From positions 1-64,000 of the forward strand of contig CAMMMX010000004.1 in assembly GCA_946498095.1 (NCBI GenBank): DNA of 64,000 bases. The letters run 5' to 3'. The DNA comes from an uncultured Clostridia bacterium. GTDB taxonomy: Bacteria; Bacillota; Clostridia; Oscillospirales; Ruminococcaceae. The translations under genes and the position numbers were made by a program. Numbering within the stretch: position 1 is the first letter of the stretch; every line of letters starts with the position of its first letter. Under the pieces are notes generated by a model, which saw nothing but the letters and a program-made list of their open reading frames with translations, was not told the origin of the DNA and did not search any database. This document shows, one piece after another, positions 51,761 to 59,589 of the stretch.

Positions 51761-52627
51761 GTGAAACGCAGAAAGCGCAGTAAAAAGGTTCGGTTGAACC
51801 GGTCTCTGGGCGGAGATATTGGCGTGTTTCTATTTCTCACGCTGGTGGGTATCTTCATGATTATCCCGTTTGTTTTCGCTATCTCGAACTCCCTGAAGCC
51901 GCTGCATGAATTGTTTATATTCCCCCCGCCACTGTTTCCGCGGGATCCAACGCTGGATAACTATACCGATTTGTTTCAGTTGGCGGGCAACCTTTGGGTT
52001 CCATTTAGCCGCTACCTGTTTAACAGTATTTTTGTGGCTGTGGTTGTCACTGTTGCCAACGTTATTGTTTGTTCTTCGGCGGGCTTTGTCTTGGCAAAAG
52101 GGAATTTTCCCGGTAAAAAGACTCTCAACCAGATCATTGTCACCTCCCTTTTGTTTACCTCTACGGTGACTGCTGTTATGCAGTATATGGTTATGGCAAA
52201 GATGGGGATGATCAATACCTATTGGGCACTGATTCTTCCTTATATTGCAACGCCTATGAACCTCTTCCTGATGCGGCAGTTTATGGGACAGCTTCCGGAT
52301 TCCATGATTGAGGCTGCCAAGATGGACGGTGCAAGTACCTTCCGTACCTGCTGGCAGGTTGCAATTCCAAATGTTAAGCCAGCTGTCATGACATTGCTGA
52401 TCTTTGCGTTCCAGGCGGCATGGAATATCACCGGTACACAGTTTGTCTATCAGGAGCAGCTCAAGACGCTCCCGACGGTCATTTCACAGATCACCGCAGC
52501 AGGTATTGCACGTACAGGCGTCGGGGCTGCGGCAGCCGTTGTTATGATGACACCGCCGCTGATTCTGTTTATCATTACACAGAGTAATGTTCTTGAAACG
52601 ATGGCGCATTCCGGTATCAAAGATTAA
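51761..52627 (+). CDS. Sugar-type ABC permease 2 (MalG-like)
   Basis: The 288-residue protein has a basic N terminus (KRRKRSKKVRLNRS), then six helices (VFLFLTLVGIFMIIPFVFAISNSLKPLHEL). The EAA loop IEAAKMDGASTFRTCWQVAIPNVKP is characteristic of MalG-type carbohydrate permeases. The start is GTG 51761, with AAAGGGG about 10 nt upstream; GTG 51752 is too close to that site. It forms a pair with permease 1. Confidence 0.9.
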   Translation: MKRRKRSKKVRLNRSLGGDIGVFLFLTLVGIFMIIPFVFAISNSLKPLHELFIFPPPLFPRDPTLDNYTDLFQLAGNLWVPFSRYLFNSIFVAVVVTVANVIVCSSAGFVLAKGNFPGKKTLNQIIVTSLLFTSTVTAVMQYMVMAKMGMINTYWALILPYIATPMNLFLMRQFMGQLPDSMIEAAKMDGASTFRTCWQVAIPNVKPAVMTLLIFAFQAAWNITGTQFVYQEQLKTLPTVISQITAAGIARTGVGAAAAVVMMTPPLILFIITQSNVLETMAHSGIKD

Positions 52628-52674
52628 CCGTAAGAGGCAGATGAAAATGAAATATACGAGGAAATGGGTGATTT

Positions 52675-54174
52675 ATGGTGCTGCGCAATAGGCTGTCCAA
52701 AAGGCTGAGCAAGCTTATCAGTTTCACGTTGCTTCTGTGTATGATGGTTGCCACGCTTTCAATGGGTGCGTCCGCAGATGAACCCTATCAAGGATATACA
52801 TATGACGAATGGGCGGACCCGGTTCCCTCACAGAACGGGTACATTGTTTCCCAAGTCATTAGTGGCAAGGATCTTGGTATCGGAAGCTTCAATGAGCCGG
52901 TTGACATTTTTTATACACCTCAGAAAGAGTTTTATATAGTCGACAGAAAGAACAACCGGATAGTTATCCTGAATCAGAATTTTGAATTGGTTCGTGTGAT
53001 GGATAAGTTCTATAAGGACGGTCAGGAAACCACATTAGTGGAGCCCAATGGCGTCTTTGTAGACGAAAACGGTATGATCTATATTGCGGACAGCGGCAAC
53101 AGCCGTGCGTTCAGATGTGATCAGGACGGCAATATACAAGTGGAATTCTTGAAGCCGGATACAGAGGGAATTTCCGAAGACGGTTTGTTCCTGCCGCAGA
53201 AGCTTGTGGTCGATAAAGCTGGAAATGTGTATATCTCTATCACAGGCGGTCTCAGGGGTGCACTGATGTATGATAAAGAAGGTAATTTCGTTTCCTTCTA
53301 TGGTGCCAACCGTGTCGCGCAGACCGCTGAGGTGCTGATGGATCAGATTTGGAAGCTGATTCTTACACGTGAACAGAGAATGGCGATGCGGCGTAACGTC
53401 AGCATTGAGATCGACAATCTTGATATTGATGAAGATGGCTTCATTTTTACAGTCACTCGTACCACGACGCAGGTTTTGGACCGTGTCAAGAAGCTCAACC
53501 CCTCCGGGATCAATATTTTTGATAATGCCCAGGGCAACGAATACATGTTTGGTGACTATGCGACAACTGCCCGGACGGGCGACGAATCCACGCTGGTTGA
53601 TATCGACATTGGGGAGAACGGAATTATCAACGTTCTTGACCAGAACCGGCAGCGCGTCTTCCAGTACGACCGCAACGCCAACCTGCTGTTTACGTTTGGC
53701 GGACAGTCCAACCAGAAGGGCATGTTCACCTTGGTCAGCGCGATCGAGTCAACGGAAGATGAAGTCATCGTTTTGGACTCTATGAAGCAGTCGATTACCG
53801 TGTTTAAGAAGACGCTGTTCGGTTCTTTGGTTCATGAGGCAACGGAACTTTATAACCGTGGCTATTACGATGAAGCGTTTGAGCCTTGGACTGAAGTTAT
53901 TAAGCGTGACGGAAACTATGTGTTGGCATACAAGGGTCTAGGTAACGCCTACCTTGGCAATGGCGATTTTGAAAATGCCATGGAAATGTTTGAACTGGCC
54001 ATTGACCGTGACGCATATGACCGAGCGTTCGAAGGTTATCGAACTGAGTTTTTACGGGCCAATTTCACCTATATTGTATTGGGACTGGTTCTGCTGATTG
54101 TTTTGGTTAAACTTGTTCCCTGGCTGATTCGTAAATATAAGAAAAGCAAAGGGAAAGGAGAGGGAGCCGCATGA
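52675..54174 (+). CDS. Secreted NHL-repeat and TPR protein with C-terminal membrane anchor
   Basis: The 499-residue protein has a signal peptide (LISFTLLLCMMVATLSMGASA). NHL-type blades follow, such as PVDIFYTPQKEFYIVDRKNNRIVILNQNFELV and VFVDENGMIYIADSGNSRAF. Two TPR-like helices pairs come next (ATELYNRGYYDEAFEPWTEVIKRDGNYVLAYKGLGNAYLGNGDFENAMEMFELAI). A single membrane helix near the C terminus (IVLGLVLLIVLVKLVPWLI) has a basic tail. The propeller probably binds protein or sugar outside the cell. It overlaps the YIP1-like gene by 4 bp. Confidence 0.85.
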   Translation: MVLRNRLSKRLSKLISFTLLLCMMVATLSMGASADEPYQGYTYDEWADPVPSQNGYIVSQVISGKDLGIGSFNEPVDIFYTPQKEFYIVDRKNNRIVILNQNFELVRVMDKFYKDGQETTLVEPNGVFVDENGMIYIADSGNSRAFRCDQDGNIQVEFLKPDTEGISEDGLFLPQKLVVDKAGNVYISITGGLRGALMYDKEGNFVSFYGANRVAQTAEVLMDQIWKLILTREQRMAMRRNVSIEIDNLDIDEDGFIFTVTRTTTQVLDRVKKLNPSGINIFDNAQGNEYMFGDYATTARTGDESTLVDIDIGENGIINVLDQNRQRVFQYDRNANLLFTFGGQSNQKGMFTLVSAIESTEDEVIVLDSMKQSITVFKKTLFGSLVHEATELYNRGYYDEAFEPWTEVIKRDGNYVLAYKGLGNAYLGNGDFENAMEMFELAIDRDAYDRAFEGYRTEFLRANFTYIVLGLVLLIVLVKLVPWLIRKYKKSKGKGEGAA

Positions 54175-54797
54175 TGATGTCTAGATGGAAGTGGCCTACC
54201 TATATCATGTTCCATCCGCTGGAAGGCTTTGACGACCTGCGGTGGAAAAAGGAAGGCTCCGTACGTGTATCGATTGTCATTATTGCCCTGTTCTTTATCA
54301 GCAGTGTTGCAAGCCGTCAGTTGACGGGGTTTGCCTTCAACGAGGAATATACCAAGTACTTTAACGTGGTTCCGATTCTTTTCTCCAGTGCGGGGCTGTT
54401 TGCCGTTTGGTGCATAGCAAACTGGGCGGTCTCCACGTTGATGGATGGAGAAGGTAAATTCAAACAGATATGGATTTCCAGCTCGTATGCGCTCGTACCT
54501 TATATTATTTCATCCCTGCTCCACACAATTTTGTCTAACGTGATGCTGCTCAATGAGGGAATCTTTTTGTCCATCATTGACACCATTGGTTTGTTGTGGT
54601 CAGTGATCCTGATGTTATCGGCTATTAAGACGGTGCATCAGTATACGATGTCAAAAACACTGTTTACGATATTACTGACAATTGCGGCAATGGTGATCAT
54701 GGTTTTTCTGATTGCTCTGCTTGGGGCGCTGGGACAGCAGATTGTGACTTTCATTTCCTCGTTGTATTTTGAAATCATGTATCGGTTTATCGTTTAA
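54171..54797 (+). CDS. YIP1-family membrane protein
   Basis: The 208-residue protein has five hydrophobic segments, in order around VSIVIIALFFISSVAS, VPILFSSAGLFAVWCIANWAVS, YALVPYIISSLLHTIL, FLSIIDTIGLLWSVILML and FTILLTIAAMVIMVFLIALLGALG. The N terminus MFHPLEGFDDLRWKKEGS and the middle IWISSSYALVPYIIS are typical of bacterial YIP1-domain proteins. Their function is unknown in bacteria. Its start overlaps the preceding stop (ATGATGA), so NHL-TPR and YIP1 proteins are probably made in step and may form one complex. Confidence 0.82.
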   Translation: MMMSRWKWPTYIMFHPLEGFDDLRWKKEGSVRVSIVIIALFFISSVASRQLTGFAFNEEYTKYFNVVPILFSSAGLFAVWCIANWAVSTLMDGEGKFKQIWISSSYALVPYIISSLLHTILSNVMLLNEGIFLSIIDTIGLLWSVILMLSAIKTVHQYTMSKTLFTILLTIAAMVIMVFLIALLGALGQQIVTFISSLYFEIMYRFIV

Positions 54798-54816
54798 GAA
54801 AGGGCGGTGGTTAAAG

Positions 54817-57186
54817 ATGCGTGAAATATTAAAACGACTGACAATTGGCGCTTTGGTGGTATCGCTTCTTCTGCCCTTGGGTTCCATGATGGCGTTTGCA
54901 GATGAGGACGCGGATACGGCGGATACAACGCAAACGGAAGAAACTACAGAAACCGAGCCAGTTGATAACACGCCTGTGGATCCTGCAGGCGCGGTAACGG
55001 AAGCCGAGCGGATCGCGCAGATGGAAAAGGTGGCGGAAAACCAGAAATATATCATGTACGCGGATCTCACTGATTCCGAATACATGGGACAGTTCGCCGT
55101 TTATGTGAAAGAGAACGGGAAATATTGGTGGAGCACACCATATACCGACGATCCAAATGCGAACCAGTCAAATAACGACATTCTTCGTTCCGAAATGGTG
55201 CTTCAGTACGGCGACCAGGTACAGCGTACAGTTGTAACGGCTTATTCGAAGCATGCGTCGGAGAAAAAGGCGGAAAAAATTGAGGACGGGTTCCGGATCA
55301 GTTATTCCTTCAAGACCACCTATAAGTTGCCGAACGAAAGCGGTAAGGGCGGGACGCAGAGACAGGAGGAACGCCAGATCTTTACCATCCCCCTGGAGTT
55401 CAAGCTCTCGGATCTTGGCATAGAGGCAACGATTGTGGCCGAGGATATCGAAGAATTTGATCTTTCGGCGGAGACCGGTAAGTTGGCCGTGGAAATTGAG
55501 TTGCTTCCTTCGATGGGGGCGGCGAAAACCACAGAGGAAGGGTATATGATCCTTCCGGACGGTTCGGGTACGCTGGTGTACTATAACAATGGGAAGACCA
55601 ATGCGAAGCCCTACTCCGCAAAGGTCTACGGTCCGAACAAGGCGATATCTCCAAGAAGCAAGCTGTATACAGATGAGCAAATTTATTTCCCAATGTACGG
55701 CATGGTGCGAGAGGACAGCGCTTTGTTGGCAATTGCTACAGAGGGCGACGCACTAGCGAAGCTCAACTGTTATACCGGCCAACAGGAAAAACGCCAGTAT
55801 GACTACAGCAGCACCTATTTTTCCTTCCGTTACAGGGAAGTTGATACCTTCTCCATGGGCAGCGACTCCACGGCGCAAGAGGTTCAGATGTATCAAAGTG
55901 GAGAGATCAATCGAACCAATTCCACAGTGACTTATATTCCCATGGTCGGGGAAGGTCTTGACTATGTTGATGTTGCCAATGAGTACCGTAACTATCTGAT
56001 CGAAGAGCAGGGTGTTACCCCAAAAACGGAAAACAGCCAGTCGCCGTTCTTTATGGACTTTTACGGTGGTGTCGTCCGTCAGAAGTCGATTCTTGGTATT
56101 CCGATCAAGGTGAAGGCTGCTCTGACAACCTTTGATCAAGCAACGGAAATCACAAAAGAGCTGAAGGCTCTTGGCGTAGACGATATGATTGTCGGCTACG
56201 AAGGCTGGACGAATGACCTCATTAACCGCGCGATTTCCGACTCCGTTTCTCCTGCCAGCGTGCTGGGAGGCAAGAGCGATTTTAATAAGATGACGGAGTA
56301 TTTTTCGGAGAATGGAATTACCTTTATTCCGAAATCCGAGGTCATGAACTTTTATAAGAGTGCAAATGGTTATGGGCGAATGAATAGCGCAGTGGTTGGT
56401 GTCAACCGTTCCTATGCGACCCAGTACAAGTACAGCTTGCCCTACGGACGCTATGAGACCTGGATTACGCGTCCTTGGTATCTGGTGACGCCTCAGAAAT
56501 TGACGAAAGCGGTTTCCAAGGTTACTTCAGCCTACGAGAAAGCTGGTCTGCAAGGCATTAACCTGATGAGTGCAAGCAGTGCTCTTTACGCTGATTATGG
56601 TAAGCGTCTGACGCATCTGACGCAGACGGAGGAATATTTGAAGCAGGCGTATCAGGAAGCGTCAGAGAAGCTCGACATTATCGTAGCGGATTCTGCGAAC
56701 GCCTATCTGTTGCCCTATGTGGACTATATTCAGGATTTGCCTACGACATCCAGTGGCTACGATATCTTTGATAAGGACATTCCTTTTGCACAGATTGTCC
56801 TGCACGGTCTGATTCCCTATTCGACCAAAGCGGTCAACGGACAGAGCGATAACGGTAAGATGGTGCTTCAGGCATTTGAAATGGGTAGCAATATCAGCTA
56901 TGATTTCATGTATGCTGATGCGAAGTATATCAAAGAAACCGTTTATGACAATAAGTTTTACGCGAAGTACGACGGCTGGATTGAAGAAGCCTCCGAACAG
57001 TATAAGGCGCTGAAGCCGGTCCTGGAAAAAGTGAAGAATGCGACGATTACCGGTCACGAGGATCTGGGATCAGGTATTGTGCGTACGACCTATTCGAACG
57101 GTACGATCGTAGAGGTAAACTATTCATTCGGCAGCGTGTACTGCGACGGCGAGAGTATTCCGCTTGACGTGCACGTAGTGAATTAG
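54817..57186 (+). CDS. DUF5696-like secreted protein
   Basis: The 789-residue protein has a signal peptide (LTIGALVVSLLLPLGSMMAFA), an acidic Thr/Glu linker and a large body. Residues about 150-380 look like a mutarotase-like beta-sandwich (GYMILPDGSGTLVYYNNGKT, DEQIYFPMYGMVREDSALLAIATEGDALAKL). Residues about 400-740 look like a TIM-barrel (ITKELKALGVDDMIVGYEGWT, KMTEYFSENGITFIPKSEVMNFYKS, LDIIVADSANAYLLPYVDYIQDLP). This order is seen in glycoside hydrolases such as GH101/GH129-like enzymes, but catalytic residues could not be placed. I recall similar proteins labelled DUF5696 next to such operons; that is memory, not a search. AAGAAAGGGCGGTGG precedes the ATG. Confidence 0.7.
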   Translation: MREILKRLTIGALVVSLLLPLGSMMAFADEDADTADTTQTEETTETEPVDNTPVDPAGAVTEAERIAQMEKVAENQKYIMYADLTDSEYMGQFAVYVKENGKYWWSTPYTDDPNANQSNNDILRSEMVLQYGDQVQRTVVTAYSKHASEKKAEKIEDGFRISYSFKTTYKLPNESGKGGTQRQEERQIFTIPLEFKLSDLGIEATIVAEDIEEFDLSAETGKLAVEIELLPSMGAAKTTEEGYMILPDGSGTLVYYNNGKTNAKPYSAKVYGPNKAISPRSKLYTDEQIYFPMYGMVREDSALLAIATEGDALAKLNCYTGQQEKRQYDYSSTYFSFRYREVDTFSMGSDSTAQEVQMYQSGEINRTNSTVTYIPMVGEGLDYVDVANEYRNYLIEEQGVTPKTENSQSPFFMDFYGGVVRQKSILGIPIKVKAALTTFDQATEITKELKALGVDDMIVGYEGWTNDLINRAISDSVSPASVLGGKSDFNKMTEYFSENGITFIPKSEVMNFYKSANGYGRMNSAVVGVNRSYATQYKYSLPYGRYETWITRPWYLVTPQKLTKAVSKVTSAYEKAGLQGINLMSASSALYADYGKRLTHLTQTEEYLKQAYQEASEKLDIIVADSANAYLLPYVDYIQDLPTTSSGYDIFDKDIPFAQIVLHGLIPYSTKAVNGQSDNGKMVLQAFEMGSNISYDFMYADAKYIKETVYDNKFYAKYDGWIEEASEQYKALKPVLEKVKNATITGHEDLGSGIVRTTYSNGTIVEVNYSFGSVYCDGESIPLDVHVVN

Positions 57187-57202
57187 GAGGTGCAATGGCG
57201 TC

Positions 57203-58117
57203 GTGAAGCTAAAACGGAGAAAGATCTCTTACGAGCGCAAAAAAAAGCTGTATGGTTATGGCTTTATTACCATCTGGTTAATTGGCGCAATCTTCCTATT
57301 TCTAATTCCGATGGTGCAGTCGCTGATATTCAGTTTTTCTGACGTAAAAATACAGATGGCAACCCAGGAAATTACGCAGACATTTGTTGGGTTCAAGAAC
57401 TACGAAAATATGTTGACCAAGGATCCGAACTTTGTTAAGAACCTGACGACGGTACTGGGGCAGATGTTGATGGATACGCCGCTGATTATGGTCTTCAGCC
57501 TGTTTATTGCGGTTATCCTCAATCAAAAGTTTAGAGGACGAACCATGGTCCGTGCAATCTTCTTTCTGCCGGTTATTGTCGCAACTGGTCCAGTCATCAA
57601 GGTCATCAACGGCGATATGCTCAGCCAAGGCATAACAACTGGTGCAAAGTTCTCCACCTTGTTTGAGGTCAACTTTGTTGAGAATATTCTGGAGTACATG
57701 GGCATCATGAATGTCAGTGCAGACTTTGCCGAGTGGCTGTCTACAGTAACCAGCGATATTTTTAACCTGGTATGGAACTGTGGTATTCAGATTCTGCTGT
57801 TTTTGGCCGCGCTACAGGGTATCCCGGTATCGGCGAAGGAAGCGGCCAAAATGGAGGGTGCGACGGCCTGGGAGTTCTTCTGGAAGATTACGCTCCCGTA
57901 TATCACGCCTATTATTCTTGCAAGCTTGATTTATACGGTAGTCGACTCGTTTACACAGTATGACAACGCCGTGATGACACAGGTACAGAGCTTGTCTCAG
58001 CAGGCGTCTTATGGGCCTGCGTCGGCGGCAAGCTGGGTCTTCTTTATCATTGTGGCATTGTGTCTGGCGATTGTCATGCTGATAGTCAATAAGTTCGTTT
58101 ACTACGAAGTGGATTAG
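57203..58117 (+). CDS. Sugar-type ABC permease 3 (MalF-like)
   Basis: The 304-residue protein has six helices (GFITIWLIGAIFLFLIPMVQSLIFSFSDVKIQM first) and the EAA loop AKEAAKMEGATAWEFFWKITLPYITP. It starts at GTG 57203, with AGGAGGTG about 10 nt upstream. It is distinct from permease 1: the N-terminal periplasmic segment and EAA loop differ at many positions, so it is not a recent duplicate. It is the first of the second pair in the operon. Confidence 0.9.
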   Translation: MKLKRRKISYERKKKLYGYGFITIWLIGAIFLFLIPMVQSLIFSFSDVKIQMATQEITQTFVGFKNYENMLTKDPNFVKNLTTVLGQMLMDTPLIMVFSLFIAVILNQKFRGRTMVRAIFFLPVIVATGPVIKVINGDMLSQGITTGAKFSTLFEVNFVENILEYMGIMNVSADFAEWLSTVTSDIFNLVWNCGIQILLFLAALQGIPVSAKEAAKMEGATAWEFFWKITLPYITPIILASLIYTVVDSFTQYDNAVMTQVQSLSQQASYGPASAASWVFFIIVALCLAIVMLIVNKFVYYEVD

Positions 58118-58128
58118 GAGGTGTAAAG

Positions 58129-59172
58129 ATGAGTGAACAGGTAAACAACATTGCAACACCTCTTACGCGTAAGCAGAGGAAAGCCGCGGATAAGCTGGCG
58201 CGCAAAAAGAACCACGTCAAAGGCGACAAGGCGTATACCATTTACCTGGCTAAAAAGGCATTGTCTTCTATCGTCTGGCCGCTGTTCCGCTTCTTTATTC
58301 TTCTTGGATTATGCTTTGTCATTCTGTATCCGCTGATGTACATGATCAGTTGTGCCATTCGACCTCAGCTTCAAATGTCCGACCCGACGGTCAACTGGAT
58401 TCCGCGTTCGGTAATCTTTACAAACTTTACCGACGTAATTGAAATTATGGAATACTGGAAAGCGCTCTGGACGACGTTGTCGGTACATTGCGTCAGTGCG
58501 GTGATTCAGGTTGGAACTACTGCGATTACCGGTTATGGATTTGCCCGTTTTAAGTTTAAAGGACGCGGCCTTCTCTTCGGAATCGTGATTCTGTCGATCA
58601 TTGTTCCGCCACAGCTGATTTTAATCCCGCAGTTTTTACAGTTTAGAGATTTTACGTTCTTTGGCCTGACTGCGCCGTTCGGTTATTCTGTCAGCTTGTA
58701 CAATACCCCTTGGGCAATGTACGTGCCGGCGTTATTCGCAAATGGTATTCGTAGCGGCTTGTTTATCCTGATTTTCCGTCAGTTCTTTAAAGGGCTGCCG
58801 AAAGAGTTGGAAGACGCTGCTTATTTGGACGGTTGCGGGCCGTTGAAGACGTTTATCCGCGTCATGGTCCCCAATGCGGGTTCCGCTTTCCTGACCGTGT
58901 TCCTGTTTTCGATTGTTTGGTACTGGAACGATACCTATACGACGACGATGTTCTATTCCAAGGGTGCAACGGTTATGATGCTGGTGCCGCAGTTGAGCTG
59001 GAAGATGACTTCGGTTGCAGAACGTCTGCCGGGTTCCGGTGGTGTGGCGCTCAACTATGTTGTTTGGATCGAAGCGGGTGCGCTTTTGGCGATATTGCCG
59101 GTTTTGATCATGTACATCGTTCTGCAGAAGTACTTTACGGAAGGCATTGCCCGTTCCGGTCTGGTTGGCTAA
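58129..59172 (+). CDS. Sugar-type ABC permease 4 (MalG-like)
   Basis: The 347-residue protein begins with a long basic cytoplasmic tail of about 60 residues (TRKQRKAADKLARKKNHVKGDKAY). Six helices follow, and the EAA loop LEDAAYLDGCGPLKTFIRVMVPNAGS has Asp in place of one Ala and lacks the final proline. AGGAGGTG lies 6 nt before the ATG. It pairs with permease 3. It is the last gene of the operon, followed by a terminator. Confidence 0.9.
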   Translation: MSEQVNNIATPLTRKQRKAADKLARKKNHVKGDKAYTIYLAKKALSSIVWPLFRFFILLGLCFVILYPLMYMISCAIRPQLQMSDPTVNWIPRSVIFTNFTDVIEIMEYWKALWTTLSVHCVSAVIQVGTTAITGYGFARFKFKGRGLLFGIVILSIIVPPQLILIPQFLQFRDFTFFGLTAPFGYSVSLYNTPWAMYVPALFANGIRSGLFILIFRQFFKGLPKELEDAAYLDGCGPLKTFIRVMVPNAGSAFLTVFLFSIVWYWNDTYTTTMFYSKGATVMMLVPQLSWKMTSVAERLPGSGGVALNYVVWIEAGALLAILPVLIMYIVLQKYFTEGIARSGLVG

Positions 59173-59192
59173 TTGTTTTATATGTTTTTTAC

Positions 59193-59227
59193 GAAAGTCC
59201 CTCGCTTTGGCGGAGGACTTTCTTTTG
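59193..59227 (+). terminator. Terminator of the transport operon
   Basis: GAAAGTCC (59193-59200) and GGACTTTC (59215-59222) pair, with CTC/GAG-like inner contacts. TTTTG follows. Confidence 0.75.
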
Positions 59228-59280
59228 TCTTTCAGTCGGTGTAGATTTTGTCCTGTAAAGACGGTTTCTGTTGTTTTTCA

Positions 59281-59309
59281 TTGACAATCCGTTTTTCGCG
59301 TAGTATAAT
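59281..59309 (+). promoter_or_regulatory. Promoter of the alaS T-box unit
   Basis: A perfect TTGACA (59281-59286) and TATAAT (59304-59309) are 17 bp apart. Confidence 0.9.
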
Positions 59310-59317
59310 AATCGTAT

Positions 59318-59537
59318 CTAAATGCGATGAAGGATCCCATCCCCGGATGTTTATGCAGAGAGGGGCGGTTGGCTGAGACGCCTTTAAACAGATGGGGAGC
59401 GCCAGTCCAGAGCTTTGCTGTGAAAAACGGCAGCGTAGGCCTGCGTTAAAGGCATGAGAGGGATACGCCATTGGCGTATAACTTGGGTGGTACCGCGGAG
59501 TAGAAGGCTTCGCCCCAAGAGAGGGGCGAAGCCTTTT
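59318..59537 (+). ncRNA. T-box leader controlling alaS
   Basis: The T-box sequence TGGGTGGTACCGCGG is at 59484-59498. An intrinsic terminator follows, with arms AAGGCTTCGCCCC (59504-59516) and GGGGCGAAGCCTT (59523-59535) and a T tract. An AGAGA element lies upstream. The leader directly precedes alaS, so it should sense uncharged tRNA-Ala. The specifier triplet was not fixed by eye. Confidence 0.93.
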
Positions 59538-59589
59538 CAGTGTCTTGCTGCTCATGATAAAAGGTATAACGACGAAGGGATGATACAAA

